A stretch of 64,000 nucleotides of DNA from Rubrivirga marina (GCF_002283365.1 NZ_MQWD01000001.1:4224992-4288991), one strand, 5' to 3'. Shown: positions 1 to 8,434, counted from the first letter of the stretch. Notes: generated from the letters alone by a model not told the origin. Made by a program: numbers and translations.

Positions 1-669
1 GCGCCGACCGCCCCGCTCGCCGTCTCCGCTGCGCCGCTGGCGCCGGCCCCCGCGCCCGACCTCCCCGCCGCTCTTCACCCGTCGCCCTCCGAGACGGAGG
101 GACACGACATGGAGGGGATGGATCACGGGCCGATGGACCACGCCGCGACGAGCTCCGAACCGATGCCGTCCGCCGCGTCGGCCGAGGCCCCGATCCGCCC
201 GGTCCTCGACGCCTACCTCGCCGTCCACGACGCGCTCGCAGCGGACCGGCTGGCGCCCGACGCCGCCGACGCGCTCGCCGAAGCGGTCGACGCCTGGACC
301 GCGACCCCGCCGGCTGACGACCCGCACGTCTGGCACCGTCAGGCGGACGCCGTCGCCGCCGTCCGCCAGTCGGCCGACGCGCTCGCCGAGGCGGACGACC
401 TCGACGCCGCGCGCGCCGCGTTCGGCGCCCTCAGCGTCCCGTTCGCAGCGCTCGTCGAGGCCGTGGGCGTACCCGATGGGTACGACCTCGCCCGGTTCAC
501 CTGCGGCATGGCCCATGCGCCTGACGGCGGCGTCTGGCTCCAGCCGCCCGGCGACGCCCAGAACCCGTACTTCGGCCAAGCCATGGCGATGTGCGGGACG
601 CGCGATGAGTCCGTGCCGTCTCCCCCCGAGACCGAGACGCACCACGACGGGATGGGGACGCACCGATGA
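1..669 (+). CDS. RND efflux adaptor C-terminal part with DUF3347 domain (partial)
   Basis: The frame is open from the first base, so the 5' end lies outside the window. The visible part begins with an Ala/Pro-rich stretch, then a His/Met-rich segment (HDMEGMDHGPMDHA) suited to soft-metal binding. The rest matches DUF3347: a helical region with conserved YLAVHDALAADR, then a C-terminal block with FTCGMAH and NPYFGQAMAMCG. DUF3347 is commonly fused to the C-terminus of CusB-type periplasmic adaptors or stands alone in copper operons. The stop overlaps the next start (ATGA at 666-669), so it is co-translated with the outer-membrane factor. Inferred role: periplasmic adaptor or copper-binding part of a CusCBA-like efflux system; whether the CusB core is upstream cannot be seen. 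Confidence 0.75.
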   Translation, partial: APTAPLAVSAAPLAPAPAPDLPAALHPSPSETEGHDMEGMDHGPMDHAATSSEPMPSAASAEAPIRPVLDAYLAVHDALAADRLAPDAADALAEAVDAWTATPPADDPHVWHRQADAVAAVRQSADALAEADDLDAARAAFGALSVPFAALVEAVGVPDGYDLARFTCGMAHAPDGGVWLQPPGDAQNPYFGQAMAMCGTRDESVPSPPETETHHDGMGTHR

Positions 670-2129
670 GACGCCTCTCCCTCATTCTGCTGCTCGGCGC
701 CGTCGGCTTCGGCGGCTGCGCGGGCGTCCGTCCCCAGGCCGCGTTCGACGACGTCGAGGCCACGCTCGCCGAGCGGACCGACTCCCGCGTGGCCTGGGCG
801 ACGGGGACTGCCGAAGACGCCGCCCTCCGAGCCGCCGTCGACTCGCTCCTCGCCGACAGCCTCACGGCCGGTGCGGCCGTCCAGATCGCGCTCCTCAACA
901 ATCGCCGGCTCCAGGCCACGTACGAGGACCTCGGCGTCGCGCAGGCCTCCCTCGTCCAGGCCGGACTCCTGTCGAACCCCGTCTTCGGCGCCCGCGCGCT
1001 GTGGCCCATCGAGGGCGGCGGTGCCCCCGACCTCGGGTTCAACGTCGCGTTCGAGTTCCTCGACGTGTTCTACCTCCCACTGCGAAAACGCGTCGCGCGG
1101 AGCGCCTACGAGGCCGCCCGGTACCGTGTGGCCGCCGCCGTGCTCGACCTCGCCGCCCGGACGCGCACCGCCTACATCCGGGCCCAGGCCGACCAACTCC
1201 GACTGGCGATGCAAGCGCGGATCGTCCAGAACACCGAGGCCGGCTACACCGCGGCCCGGCTGCTCCGCGAGGCCGGCAACGTCCCGGCCGTCGATCTCCT
1301 GGCCGAGCAGGCGCTCTACGAGCAGGCCCGCCTCGACCTCCTCGTGGCAGAGGGCGCCGCCGCGGAGAGCTGCGAAACATTGGTCCGGCTGATGGGCCTC
1401 AGCGGACCGGCCGCCGCGATCGACCTCCCGACGGCCCTCCCACCGGTCCCGGCCGAGAGCCCGCTCCCGTTCGTCCGAACCTCCACCGAGGCGGACCTCC
1501 CCGGCGCTGTCGTCGACGCGGCGGCGCTGGAACGACTGGCCGTCGAGGCCAGCCTCGACCTCGCCGCGGCCCGCCAGGATGTCGAAACGGCCGCGGCCCG
1601 ACTCGGCATCGCGAACGTCGAGAGCGTCCTCCCCGACCTCGAGGCGGGCGGCGAGTTCGAGCGCGAGGAGGGCGAGTGGCAGGCCGGCCCCGAGGCCGAG
1701 GTCGTCCTCCCCCTGTTCGACCAGGGACAGGCCGCACGCGCCGCCGGCCGGGCCGAGCTCCGCCGCGCCCGCGCGCTCTACGAGGCCGTGGCCGTCGACG
1801 TGCGGTCGGCCGCCCGCGTGCTCGCGCAGCGCCTCGCGACGGCCCGCCGCGCCGGACTCCACTACCAAACGACGGTGCTCCCACTCCGCGCCGAGCTCTC
1901 GGCCCAGACGCTCCGCCAGTACAACGCCATGCAGACCGGCGTCTTCGGCGTGCTCCAGGCCCAGCGCCAGGAGGCCGAGGCCGCCCGCGCGTATGCCGAC
2001 GCCCTCGCCGCCTACTGGACCGCGCGCGCCGACCTGGACCTGCTCCTCCAGGGCCGGATGCCGCCGCTCGACGGCGGGCTCGCGCTCTCCGCCGCCGGCC
2101 CCTCGATGCCCACCCCCGACCGCCACTAG
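666..2129 (+). CDS. TolC/CusC-family outer-membrane efflux lipoprotein
   Basis: This 487-aa protein has a lipoprotein signal with probable lipobox GFGGC (Cys18). The remainder has the two-fold repeated helical pattern of outer-membrane efflux proteins: long Ala/Leu/Glu/Arg helices, a first-repeat segment AYEAARYRVAAAVLDLAAR and a second-repeat segment ARQDVETAAARLGIANVES. Family members form the trimeric channel through which RND pumps export metals. It is translationally coupled to the preceding adaptor and followed after 4 bp by the multicopper oxidase, so copper or silver efflux is the most likely role. The cognate inner-membrane CusA pump is not in the window and presumably lies upstream. 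Confidence 0.88.
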   Translation: MRRLSLILLLGAVGFGGCAGVRPQAAFDDVEATLAERTDSRVAWATGTAEDAALRAAVDSLLADSLTAGAAVQIALLNNRRLQATYEDLGVAQASLVQAGLLSNPVFGARALWPIEGGGAPDLGFNVAFEFLDVFYLPLRKRVARSAYEAARYRVAAAVLDLAARTRTAYIRAQADQLRLAMQARIVQNTEAGYTAARLLREAGNVPAVDLLAEQALYEQARLDLLVAEGAAAESCETLVRLMGLSGPAAAIDLPTALPPVPAESPLPFVRTSTEADLPGAVVDAAALERLAVEASLDLAAARQDVETAAARLGIANVESVLPDLEAGGEFEREEGEWQAGPEAEVVLPLFDQGQAARAAGRAELRRARALYEAVAVDVRSAARVLAQRLATARRAGLHYQTTVLPLRAELSAQTLRQYNAMQTGVFGVLQAQRQEAEAARAYADALAAYWTARADLDLLLQGRMPPLDGGLALSAAGPSMPTPDRH

Positions 2130-2133
2130 CCCG

Positions 2134-3546
2134 ATGTCCACGTTTTCCCGCCGCGACTGGCTGAGGGCCGGCGCCGCCGCCGTCGGCGGCGCCACGCTCG
2201 GCCGGATCTCGCGCGCCGCCGCGCTCCCCGCCACCTGGGACCCGCAGACCGCCGCCGACGCGCTCGCCGCCGACTCCGTCGCCGCAGCGAACGCGAGCCG
2301 CACCGCCGGCCGGCCGGCTCCCCCCGCCTCAGCGCCGAGGCGGGACCTCTCGACGCCGTACGTCGGCGACCGACCGCCACGCGTCCACACGCCAAACGGG
2401 TCGTCGATCACGGGCTCCCGGGGGCCCGACGGCGTGTGGGTCTACCACCTCACCGCCGAGGAGGTCGAGCACGAGTTCGCGCCCGGCCTCACCGCCACGT
2501 GCTGGGGCTACAACGGGCAGGTCCACGGGCCGACGTTCGAGGCCGTCGAGGGCGACCGCGTCCGGGTGTACGTGACCAACAGGCTGCCCGTCGCCACGAC
2601 GGTCCACTGGCACGGGTTCTTCCTGCCGTCCGGGATGGACGGCGTCGGCGGGCTGAGTCAGGCGCCGATCCCGCCCGGCGAGACCTACGTCTACGAGTTC
2701 CCGATCACGCAGAACGGGACGTTCATGTACCACTCGCACCACGACGAGATGACCCAGATCGCCCTCGGGCTGACGGGGATGTTCGTCGTCCACGAGCGGG
2801 GCGCGGACCGGTTCGACCGGGACGTCGCCATCATGCTCCACGAGTGGCGGATCGAGCCGGGCACGAGCCGCCCGGACCCGAACGAAATGAGCGACTTCAA
2901 CGTGCTCACGATGAACGCCCGGGCCTACCCGGGCACCGACCCGCTCGTCGTCGGCCACATGGACCGCGTGCGGATCCGGTTCGGCAACCTCTCGCCCATG
3001 GACCACCACCCGATCCACCTCCACGGGCACGTCTGGAAGATCGCGGCCACCGACGGCGGCCGGATCCCCGACGCCGCGCAGTGGCCCGAGACGACGGTCC
3101 TCGTCCCCGTCGGCAGCACCCGCACGGTCGAGTTCACCGCCGACGCGCTCGGCGACTGGGCCATGCACTGCCACATGACGCACCACGTCATGAACCAGAT
3201 GGGCCACGGCGTCCCCAACATGACCGGCGTCGACGCGGCCACGCTCGACCGCCAGGTCCAGCCCGTCGCGCCGGGCTACATGACGATGGGCGAGGCGGGG
3301 ATGGACGAGCACGGCGCGCACGTCGAGTCCGGCCACATGCCGGTCCCGGAGAACTCGATCCCGATGGTCGGCCAGATGGGACCGTTCGGATACATCACGA
3401 TGGGCGGGATGTACACCAACCTGAAGGTCCGCCCGAAGCCGGTCGACTACGATCGGGACCCCGGCTGGTACGACCACCCGCCCGGGACGGTCGCCGGCCC
3501 GGCCGACCCCGCCCAGCTCGCCCGTGACGGCATCGCTCTTACCTAG
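2134..3546 (+). CDS. Tat-exported multicopper oxidase (CopA/PcoA-like)
   Basis: The ATG at 2134 is chosen because it starts a twin-arginine signal (SRRDWLRAG, residues 5-13) right after the preceding stop. The 470-aa product has all the multicopper oxidase copper motifs: HWHG near residue 157, HSHHDE near 200, HPIHLHGH near 291 and HCHMTHHVMNQM near 345. These bind the type 1, 2 and 3 coppers. The C-terminal ~90 residues are Met-rich (YMTMGEAGMDEHG, GQMGPFGYITMGGM), typical of Cu(I)-oxidising CueO/PcoA enzymes. The probable activity is periplasmic Cu(I) oxidation. The linker after the signal peptide contains a perfect-armed copy of the dispersed palindrome (2323-2344), coding PPASAPRRDL. Confidence 0.93.
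   Translation: MSTFSRRDWLRAGAAAVGGATLGRISRAAALPATWDPQTAADALAADSVAAANASRTAGRPAPPASAPRRDLSTPYVGDRPPRVHTPNGSSITGSRGPDGVWVYHLTAEEVEHEFAPGLTATCWGYNGQVHGPTFEAVEGDRVRVYVTNRLPVATTVHWHGFFLPSGMDGVGGLSQAPIPPGETYVYEFPITQNGTFMYHSHHDEMTQIALGLTGMFVVHERGADRFDRDVAIMLHEWRIEPGTSRPDPNEMSDFNVLTMNARAYPGTDPLVVGHMDRVRIRFGNLSPMDHHPIHLHGHVWKIAATDGGRIPDAAQWPETTVLVPVGSTRTVEFTADALGDWAMHCHMTHHVMNQMGHGVPNMTGVDAATLDRQVQPVAPGYMTMGEAGMDEHGAHVESGHMPVPENSIPMVGQMGPFGYITMGGMYTNLKVRPKPVDYDRDPGWYDHPPGTVAGPADPAQLARDGIALT
2323..2344. repeat. Dispersed palindrome inside the multicopper oxidase gene
   Basis: Arms CCCGCCTC and GAGGCGGG are perfect complements around the centre AGCGCC. It lies in frame in the linker between the Tat signal and the mature oxidase and encodes PASAPRR. 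Confidence 0.85.
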
Positions 3547-3580
3547 CCCCTCCCGCCTCGGTCCGCTCGCCGCCCCAGCC

Positions 3581-4438
3581 ATGTCTTACAAACGCTTCTT
3601 CGCCATGATCATCACGTCGACGGTGATCATGTTCGGCCTCATGTACTCGACGGTCTACACCGCCGACCACGTCTGGTGGAGCCAGACGAAGTTTTGGATG
3701 GCGCTCTACATGGGCGCCGTGATGGCCGTCGTGATGCTGGCGTTCATGTGGAAGATGTACGACGACCGGCGGGCCAACCTCGCCATCGTCGCCGGCAGCG
3801 CCCTCGTGTTCGCCGTCGCGCTGTGGCTCGCGCGGAGCCAGGCGGCCGTCGGCGACGTGGCGTGGATGAAGGCGATGATCCCGCACCACTCGATCGCGGT
3901 CCTGACGAGCGAGCGGGCGAGCATCTCCGACCCGCGCGTCCGCCGCCTCGCCGACGACATCATCCTGGCCCAGCGGCGCGAGATCGCCGAGATGGAGGCG
4001 TTCATCGCCGACCTCGAGGGGTCGGACGTCGAGGGCGAGATCCTCCCGCCCGACGTGCCGCCGGTCGAGGGCGGGTCGGCCGAGCTCACGGGCCCCGTGC
4101 CCGGCGCGCCGGCCCTGTTCCTGGGCGCGGCCCCGCTCGTCGGCGACGTCCTCGTGGTCGACTCGGTCAAGGTCGTCTCCGACGCCTGGCTCGTCGTCCA
4201 CCCCGCCGGCGAGGGCGGCCGGCCGGACGTGTCGCAGATCGTCGGGCGGGCGTTCGTGCAGCACGGCGTGTCGGAGGACGTCCCCGTCGAGCTGAGCGGG
4301 GCCGAGGCCGGCGTCCCGCTGGTGGTGATGCTCCACGACGACACGGGCGCGATCGGCCGGTTCGAGTTCGGGTCGGGGGAGGCCGACGGCCCGCTCCTCC
4401 GCGACGGAGCGCCCGTCCTCGCGACCGTCCAACCCTAG
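3581..4438 (+). CDS. DUF305 membrane protein with C-terminal beta-rich domain
   Basis: The start at 3581 (MSYKRFF) is preferred over an upstream in-frame ATG at 3524 because it begins a typical membrane N-terminus. The 285-aa protein has three hydrophobic segments in the first ~85 residues, then the DUF305 signature MIPHHS (residues 99-104) in a helical domain ending near residue 157. DUF305 proteins recur in copper-resistance loci and their His/Met motifs suggest metal binding. The last ~110 residues form a separate domain (DVLVVDSVKVVSDAWLVVHP, then VPLVVMLHDDTG) resembling the DUF7282-type beta domain of secreted proteins; that second assignment is tentative. It lies between the multicopper oxidase and a Spy-like protein. 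Confidence 0.85.
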   Translation: MSYKRFFAMIITSTVIMFGLMYSTVYTADHVWWSQTKFWMALYMGAVMAVVMLAFMWKMYDDRRANLAIVAGSALVFAVALWLARSQAAVGDVAWMKAMIPHHSIAVLTSERASISDPRVRRLADDIILAQRREIAEMEAFIADLEGSDVEGEILPPDVPPVEGGSAELTGPVPGAPALFLGAAPLVGDVLVVDSVKVVSDAWLVVHPAGEGGRPDVSQIVGRAFVQHGVSEDVPVELSGAEAGVPLVVMLHDDTGAIGRFEFGSGEADGPLLRDGAPVLATVQP

Positions 4439-4449
4439 CATCCGCTTCG

Positions 4450-4965
4450 ATGCCTCGATTCGCCCTCGCCGCCCTGCTCGCGCTCACCCTGGCCGTCCCG
4501 CTCCGCGCGCAGCACGGCCATGCCGCCCACGGCGCCGCGCCGACCACCGACGGGCCCGCAGGCCTCACGGCCGACGAGGTCGCCGGGCTCCGTCAGGGCC
4601 ACGGCCTCGGCATGGCCCGGCCGGCCGAGCTCAACCACTACCCTGGCCCCCTCCACGTCCTCGAACTGGCCGGCGACCTCGGCCTCGACGCCGAGCAGCG
4701 GGCGACGGCCGAGCGGCTCCGCGCCGACATGCTGGCCGAGGCGGTCCCCCTGGGCGAGCGGATCGTCCAGGCGGAGCACCACCTCGACGCCCTCTTCGCG
4801 TACGAGGAGGCGAGCCCGGATGCCGTCGGCCGGATGACGGCCCACATCGCCGAGCTCCGCGGCCGGCTCCGGGCCGCGCACCTCCGGGCGCACCTCGGGA
4901 TGCGCGACGCGCTCACGCCGGAACAGATCGTGGCGTACGGCCGGCTCAGGGGTCACGCCGAGTAG
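4450..4965 (+). CDS. Spy/CpxP-like periplasmic metal-stress protein
   Basis: The 171-aa product has a signal peptide ending near LRAQ (residue ~20), a His-rich mature start (HGHAAHGAA), then an all-helical domain. In it, GDLGLDAEQRATAERLR and RDALTPEQIVAYGRLRG are the paired LTxxQ-like motifs of the Spy/CpxP/CnrX family. Members act as periplasmic ATP-independent chaperones or heavy-metal sensors. Position inside the copper run and the His-rich start suggest response to copper-induced envelope stress. Start: an ATG 11 bp after the DUF305 gene stop, in context CTTCGATG. Confidence 0.8.
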   Translation: MPRFALAALLALTLAVPLRAQHGHAAHGAAPTTDGPAGLTADEVAGLRQGHGLGMARPAELNHYPGPLHVLELAGDLGLDAEQRATAERLRADMLAEAVPLGERIVQAEHHLDALFAYEEASPDAVGRMTAHIAELRGRLRAAHLRAHLGMRDALTPEQIVAYGRLRGHAE

Positions 4966-5020
4966 CCGGACCCTCCGCCGGGGCCGACGCGTCCCACCGC
5001 CTCGACTCTCCCTCACCCCG

Positions 5021-5329
5021 ATGCCCCTCCGTTTCTCCGCCCTGCTCGCCCTCGCTGTCCTCGCCGGCTGCACCTGGGAAGGCCGCCCCGACGGCGCCGA
5101 GGCCGTCCATTCCGCCAGCGACGGGTACTATGAGGACGACGGCGCGCCCCAGACCACGCCGCTCGGCGGCGACGCCGAGGTCGTCGAGCCGCTCGACGCC
5201 GAGGTCACGGCGCCCCTCGCCCCGGCCCCTGGCGCCCCCGTCGAACTCACCCAACCTCCGCCCACCACGGGCACGGCCGACGCGACCTCTGAGGTTGAAG
5301 AGGCCCTCACCCCCGGCACCGAACAGTAG
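5021..5329 (+). CDS. Small lipoprotein of unknown function
   Basis: The 102-aa product begins with a clear lipoprotein signal (LAVLAGC, Cys17). The rest is acidic, Pro- and Thr-rich and probably disordered, with no domain I recognise. It sits in the copper island between the Spy-like and DUF411 genes, 4 bp before the latter. High Pro/Ala/Asp content and absence of hydrophobic core suggest a periplasmic tethered tail rather than an enzyme. Confidence 0.6.
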   Translation: MPLRFSALLALAVLAGCTWEGRPDGAEAVHSASDGYYEDDGAPQTTPLGGDAEVVEPLDAEVTAPLAPAPGAPVELTQPPPTTGTADATSEVEEALTPGTEQ

Positions 5330-5333
5330 CCCC

Positions 5334-5864
5334 ATGCGCCCACTCCTTCTCCTCCTCCCGCTCCTCGTCCTGACCGCCTGCCGCGTCGAGGACGCGCCGG
5401 CCGCGCCCGCCGAGCCGGCGCCACAGGCCCAGGAGGCCGCGATCGTGCCCGCCTCGGCCGTCGCCCCGGCCGACGCGCCGACCGTCACGGTCTACAAAAG
5501 CCCCACGTGCGGCTGCTGCTCGATGTGGGTGGAGCACCTCGAGGCCTCGGGCTTCGAGGTCGAGAGCGTGGACCGGACCGACATGGGCGCCGTCAAGGAC
5601 AGCCTCGGCGTTCCGAGTCACCTGTCGTCGTGCCACACGGCCGTCGTCGGCGACTACGTCGTGGAGGGCCACGTGCCGGCCGAGCACGTCGCCCGGATGC
5701 TGGAAGAGCAGCCCGCCGGGCGCGGCCTCGCCGTCCCGGGGATGCCGATCGGCTCGCCGGGCATGGAGCAGGGCGACCGCCGCGACCCGTACGACGTGAT
5801 CGTGTTCGACGAGGCCGGCGACGGCGCCGTCTTCGCCCACGTCGAGGGCAACACCCGGCCCTAG
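5334..5864 (+). CDS. DUF411 lipoprotein, probable copper-binding
   Basis: The start at 5334 gives a lipoprotein signal (LLVLTAC). After a Pro/Ala linker comes the DUF411 domain from about residue 50: TVTVYKSPTCGCCSMWVEHL carries the invariant CxCC-like cysteine cluster in a thioredoxin-like fold, followed by SCHTAVVGDYVVEGHVP and PGMPIGSPGME, all diagnostic for the family. DUF411 proteins are found almost only in copper/silver resistance loci and are thought to handle metal in the periplasm. The C-terminal tail continues with YDVIVFD, the usual end of the domain. Confidence 0.9.
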   Translation: MRPLLLLLPLLVLTACRVEDAPAAPAEPAPQAQEAAIVPASAVAPADAPTVTVYKSPTCGCCSMWVEHLEASGFEVESVDRTDMGAVKDSLGVPSHLSSCHTAVVGDYVVEGHVPAEHVARMLEEQPAGRGLAVPGMPIGSPGMEQGDRRDPYDVIVFDEAGDGAVFAHVEGNTRP

Positions 5865-5916
5865 CCCGGCCCCCGTGACGACCGAGGCGGGCCCGGCGGC
5901 GGCGTATCCTGCGCCC

Positions 5917-7155
5917 ATGCCGAGCCCGCTCGCCGTGAGACTCCGTCCCGCTCTCCTCGCCGCCCTCGTCCTGGCGGCCTGCGCCGACGCCCCCGACCCC
6001 GTCGGCGCCGCGCCCGAGGCGGCGCCCGTCGCCGCCGGCGAGGTCGCCGTGCCGGCCGACTCCGGGGCCCTCGCCCCGCGCCTCGCGCTCGACGGCGCGG
6101 GCCGGCCGCTCCTCTCCTGGGTCGAGCCCGCCGACAGCGGCCACGCCCTCCGCTACGCCCGGTGGGACGTCGACCACTGGACCGACGCCCGCACCGCCGC
6201 CGAGGGCACGGACTGGTTCGTCAACTGGGCCGACACGCCGGGCGTGATGGAAACGGCCGACGGCCGGCTCGTCGCCCACACGCTCCCGCGCCACCCGGGC
6301 GACGACTCGCCCTACGCCTACGACGCGGCCGTCCGCCAGATGACGGCGGCCGGCTGGGGCGGGTGGACCGAGCCCCGGCTCCTCCACGACGACGGCCGCG
6401 CGGCCGAGCACGGGTTCGTCTCGGCCGTCGCCCTACCCGACGGCCGGACCGGCCTCGTGTGGCTCGACGGGCGGAACCAGGGTGGCCACGGCCACGGCGG
6501 CGGTGCCATGACGCTCCGCTACGCTGCGCTCGACGTGAGCGGCGCGCTCGCCGACGAGGCCGAGCTCGACACCCGGACCTGCGACTGCTGCCCGACCGCC
6601 GCCGCCGCCACGCCGTCCGGCCTCGTCGTCGCCTACCGCGACCGGAGCGCGGCCGAAGTGCGCGACATCGCCGTCGTCCGTCTCGTGGACGGCGCGTGGA
6701 CCGACCCGACAATCCCGCACCCCGACGGCTGGACGATCGCAGGCTGCCCGGTCAACGGCCCGGCGCTGGCGTCGCGCGGCGACCGCGTGGCGCTCGCGTG
6801 GTACTCCGAGGGGGACGGCGCGCGCGTCCAACTCGCGGCCTCCGAGGACGGCGGCGCGACGTGGGGCGAGCGCGTCCGGATCGATGGCGAGAGCCCGATC
6901 GGACGCGTCGGCGTGGCGCTGATGCCGGATGGGAGCGCGGTCGTGAGTTGGCTCGCGACAGTAGGCGACGCCGCCGAGCTCCGCCTCCGGCGCGTCGCGG
7001 CCGACGGCACGCGCGGCGAGTCGGTCCCCGTCGCGACGGTCGCCGCCGGCCGGAGCAGCGGGATGCCGCACGTCGTCGCCCTCGGTGGGCAGGCCCTCGT
7101 GGCGTGGACCGATCCTGCCACCGCGACCGTCCGGACCGCCGTCGTCGACGTCTAA
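5917..7155 (+). CDS. BNR/sialidase-fold lipoprotein of the copper island
   Basis: The chosen ATG (5917) gives a lipoprotein signal (LVLAAC). The 412-aa protein has repeated beta-propeller elements with Asp-box-like motifs (SEDGGATWGERV near residue 310), so it belongs to the BNR-repeat/exo-sialidase-like fold. It also holds TCDCCPTAAA and IAGCPVNGPAL, cysteine motifs conserved in a subfamily that travels with copper genes; sialidase activity is therefore unlikely and a metal-related role is inferred. The TATCCT hexamer ends 6 bp before the ATG, suggesting a leaderless internal promoter. A longer in-frame start at 5875 lacks a signal. Confidence 0.75.
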   Translation: MPSPLAVRLRPALLAALVLAACADAPDPVGAAPEAAPVAAGEVAVPADSGALAPRLALDGAGRPLLSWVEPADSGHALRYARWDVDHWTDARTAAEGTDWFVNWADTPGVMETADGRLVAHTLPRHPGDDSPYAYDAAVRQMTAAGWGGWTEPRLLHDDGRAAEHGFVSAVALPDGRTGLVWLDGRNQGGHGHGGGAMTLRYAALDVSGALADEAELDTRTCDCCPTAAAATPSGLVVAYRDRSAAEVRDIAVVRLVDGAWTDPTIPHPDGWTIAGCPVNGPALASRGDRVALAWYSEGDGARVQLAASEDGGATWGERVRIDGESPIGRVGVALMPDGSAVVSWLATVGDAAELRLRRVAADGTRGESVPVATVAAGRSSGMPHVVALGGQALVAWTDPATATVRTAVVDV

Positions 7156-7209
7156 GCCCGCTGGGGGCTCAGGACGCGGGTTCAAGGCCCCTGCCCTCTC
7201 CGCCTTCCG

Positions 7210-7590
7210 ATGAACCTCCTCTGGATCCTGCTCGGCGCCGCGCTCGCCCTCCCCTACATCGCCGCCGGGCGCCGGAAGCGGGGCCGACCGGCGCGCGCGT
7301 GGTGGGCCGGCGGGCTCGTCGTCGCCGCGCTCGTGTACGTCGGGTTCGCGAGCGCGGCCGGCGCCGGCTGGGCCGGCCTCGGCGTCGAGGTGGGCGGGGT
7401 CGTGCTGTTCGGGGCCTTCGCCGCGCTCGGGCTTCGAGGGCTCCTCGGGTGGACCGCGGCCGGGTGGCTGCTCCACCCGATCTGGGACCTCGCCGTCGGG
7501 CACCCCGGCGCGCCGGAGTGGTACCTGTGGCTGTGCCTCGGCTTCGACGCCGTCGTCGGCGTCTGGCTCTGGTGGCGCGCTCAGTCCTGA
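7210..7590 (+). CDS. DUF6010-like small integral membrane protein
   Basis: The 126-aa protein has about four transmembrane segments: MNLLWILLGAALALPYIAAG, a second at residues ~34-55, a third near 65-80 and a last one at ~105-122. The segment GLRGLLGWTAAGWLLHPIWD resembles the conserved part of DUF6010 membrane proteins. Function is unknown. It follows the BNR lipoprotein by 54 bp and precedes the DUF302 gene by 19 bp in the same copper run. Confidence 0.65.
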   Translation: MNLLWILLGAALALPYIAAGRRKRGRPARAWWAGGLVVAALVYVGFASAAGAGWAGLGVEVGGVVLFGAFAALGLRGLLGWTAAGWLLHPIWDLAVGHPGAPEWYLWLCLGFDAVVGVWLWWRAQS

Positions 7591-7609
7591 TCCCTCCGTT
7601 CCCCCTCCG

Positions 7610-7999
7610 ATGGCCGACTACACCTTTACCCGCACCCTCGACGCCGACCTCGCCGCTGCCGAAGAGCGTGCCACCGCCGCGCTCCAGGACGAAGGCTTCG
7701 GCATTCTCACCGAGATCGACGTCCAGGCCACGCTCAAGAAGAAGATCGACGTGGACGTGCCGGGCTACAAGATCCTCGGCGCCTGCAACCCGGCGCTCGC
7801 GCACCAGGCGATGCAGGCCGAGCCGCGGATCGGCGTGATGCTCCCGTGCAACGTGATCCTCCGCGACCTCGGCGACGGGCGCACCGAGGTGGCCGCCGTC
7901 GACCCGGTCGCGAGCATGGCCGCGGTCGAGAACGCCGGCCTCGGGGAGGTCGCGACGGAGGTCCGCGAGCGGCTCCAACGCGTCGTCGCGGCGCTGTGA
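7610..7999 (+). CDS. DUF302 domain protein
   Basis: The 129-aa protein is a single DUF302 domain with the diagnostic blocks EGFGILTEIDVQATLKKKI, YKILGACNPALAHQAMQ and IGVMLPCNVILRDLGDG. DUF302 proteins are small cytosolic or secreted proteins of undefined biochemistry that often neighbour metal efflux and sulfur-redox genes. Here it has no signal peptide. Its TGA overlaps the GTG of the MerR gene (7996-7999), so the two are translationally coupled. Confidence 0.88.
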   Translation: MADYTFTRTLDADLAAAEERATAALQDEGFGILTEIDVQATLKKKIDVDVPGYKILGACNPALAHQAMQAEPRIGVMLPCNVILRDLGDGRTEVAAVDPVASMAAVENAGLGEVATEVRERLQRVVAAL

Positions 8000-8397
8000 C
8001 GATCGGGCGCCTCGCGGACGCCGCGGACGTCTCCGTCGACACCGTCCGCTACTACGAACGGCGCGGGCTCCTCGCCGAGCCGCCCCGGACGGCGGGCGGC
8101 TTCCGCGACTACGACGCCGACGCGGTCCGACGGCTCCGCGCGCTCCGCCGCGCCCAGGCCCTGGGCTTCACGCTCGACGAGGCCGCGGACCTCCTCGCCC
8201 TCTCGCGCGACGAGCACGCCGACGCCGAGGCCGTCCGCGAGCGGACCGTCGAGAAGATCGCCGACCTCGACGCCCGGATCGCCGAGCTAGAGAAGACGCG
8301 CGACGCCCTCGCCGAGTTGGCCGACGCCTGCGGCGGGCGCCACGACACCCGAGCCGAGTGCCCCGTGCTCCGCGCGCTCGCCGTGCCAGATCCGTAG
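7996..8397 (+). CDS. MerR-family metal-responsive regulator
   Basis: A GTG start overlapping the DUF302 stop gives a 133-aa protein whose N-terminus is the MerR winged helix (TIGRLADAADVSVDTVRYYE, then RRGLLAEP), followed by a dimerisation coiled coil (residues ~80-115). The C-terminal metal loop has two cysteines, DACGGRHD and AECPVLRAL, spaced like heavy-metal MerR proteins, though the Cys-Cys gap (9 residues) is longer than the usual CueR gap. It is followed by a 20-bp dyad and the copA gene, so it very likely activates copA, and perhaps chaperone, transcription in response to Cu(I). Other soft metals cannot be excluded. Confidence 0.88.
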   Translation: MTIGRLADAADVSVDTVRYYERRGLLAEPPRTAGGFRDYDADAVRRLRALRRAQALGFTLDEAADLLALSRDEHADAEAVRERTVEKIADLDARIAELEKTRDALAELADACGGRHDTRAECPVLRALAVPDP

Positions 8398-8414
8398 CCG
8401 GAATCTTCACGCAA

Positions 8415-8434
8415 CCCTGGACCCCGGTCCAGGG
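8415..8434 (+). promoter_or_regulatory. Probable MerR operator before copA
   Basis: A perfect 8-bp inverted repeat (CCCTGGAC, 4-bp centre CCCG, GTCCAGGG) lies between the merR-type stop (8397) and the copA start (8466). CueR/CopR-class operators are GC-rich dyads of this form lying in a stretched -35/-10 spacer. TTCACG (8405-8410) is a possible -35; no clear -10 was identified. Assignment rests on symmetry and position. Confidence 0.65.

Noticed and set aside
339-2411. Long open frame on the minus strand opposite the TolC and oxidase genes
   Set aside because: Antisense shadow caused by very high GC; low-complexity Arg/Gly composition and no domain, while the plus strand encodes clear families.
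5875-5916. Upstream ATG-like start for the BNR lipoprotein
   Set aside because: A longer start would mask the lipoprotein signal and include the promoter-like TATCCT.
7165-7205. tRNA-like GGTTCAAGGCC segment
   Set aside because: Resembles a T-arm only; no acceptor, D or anticodon stems can be drawn around it.
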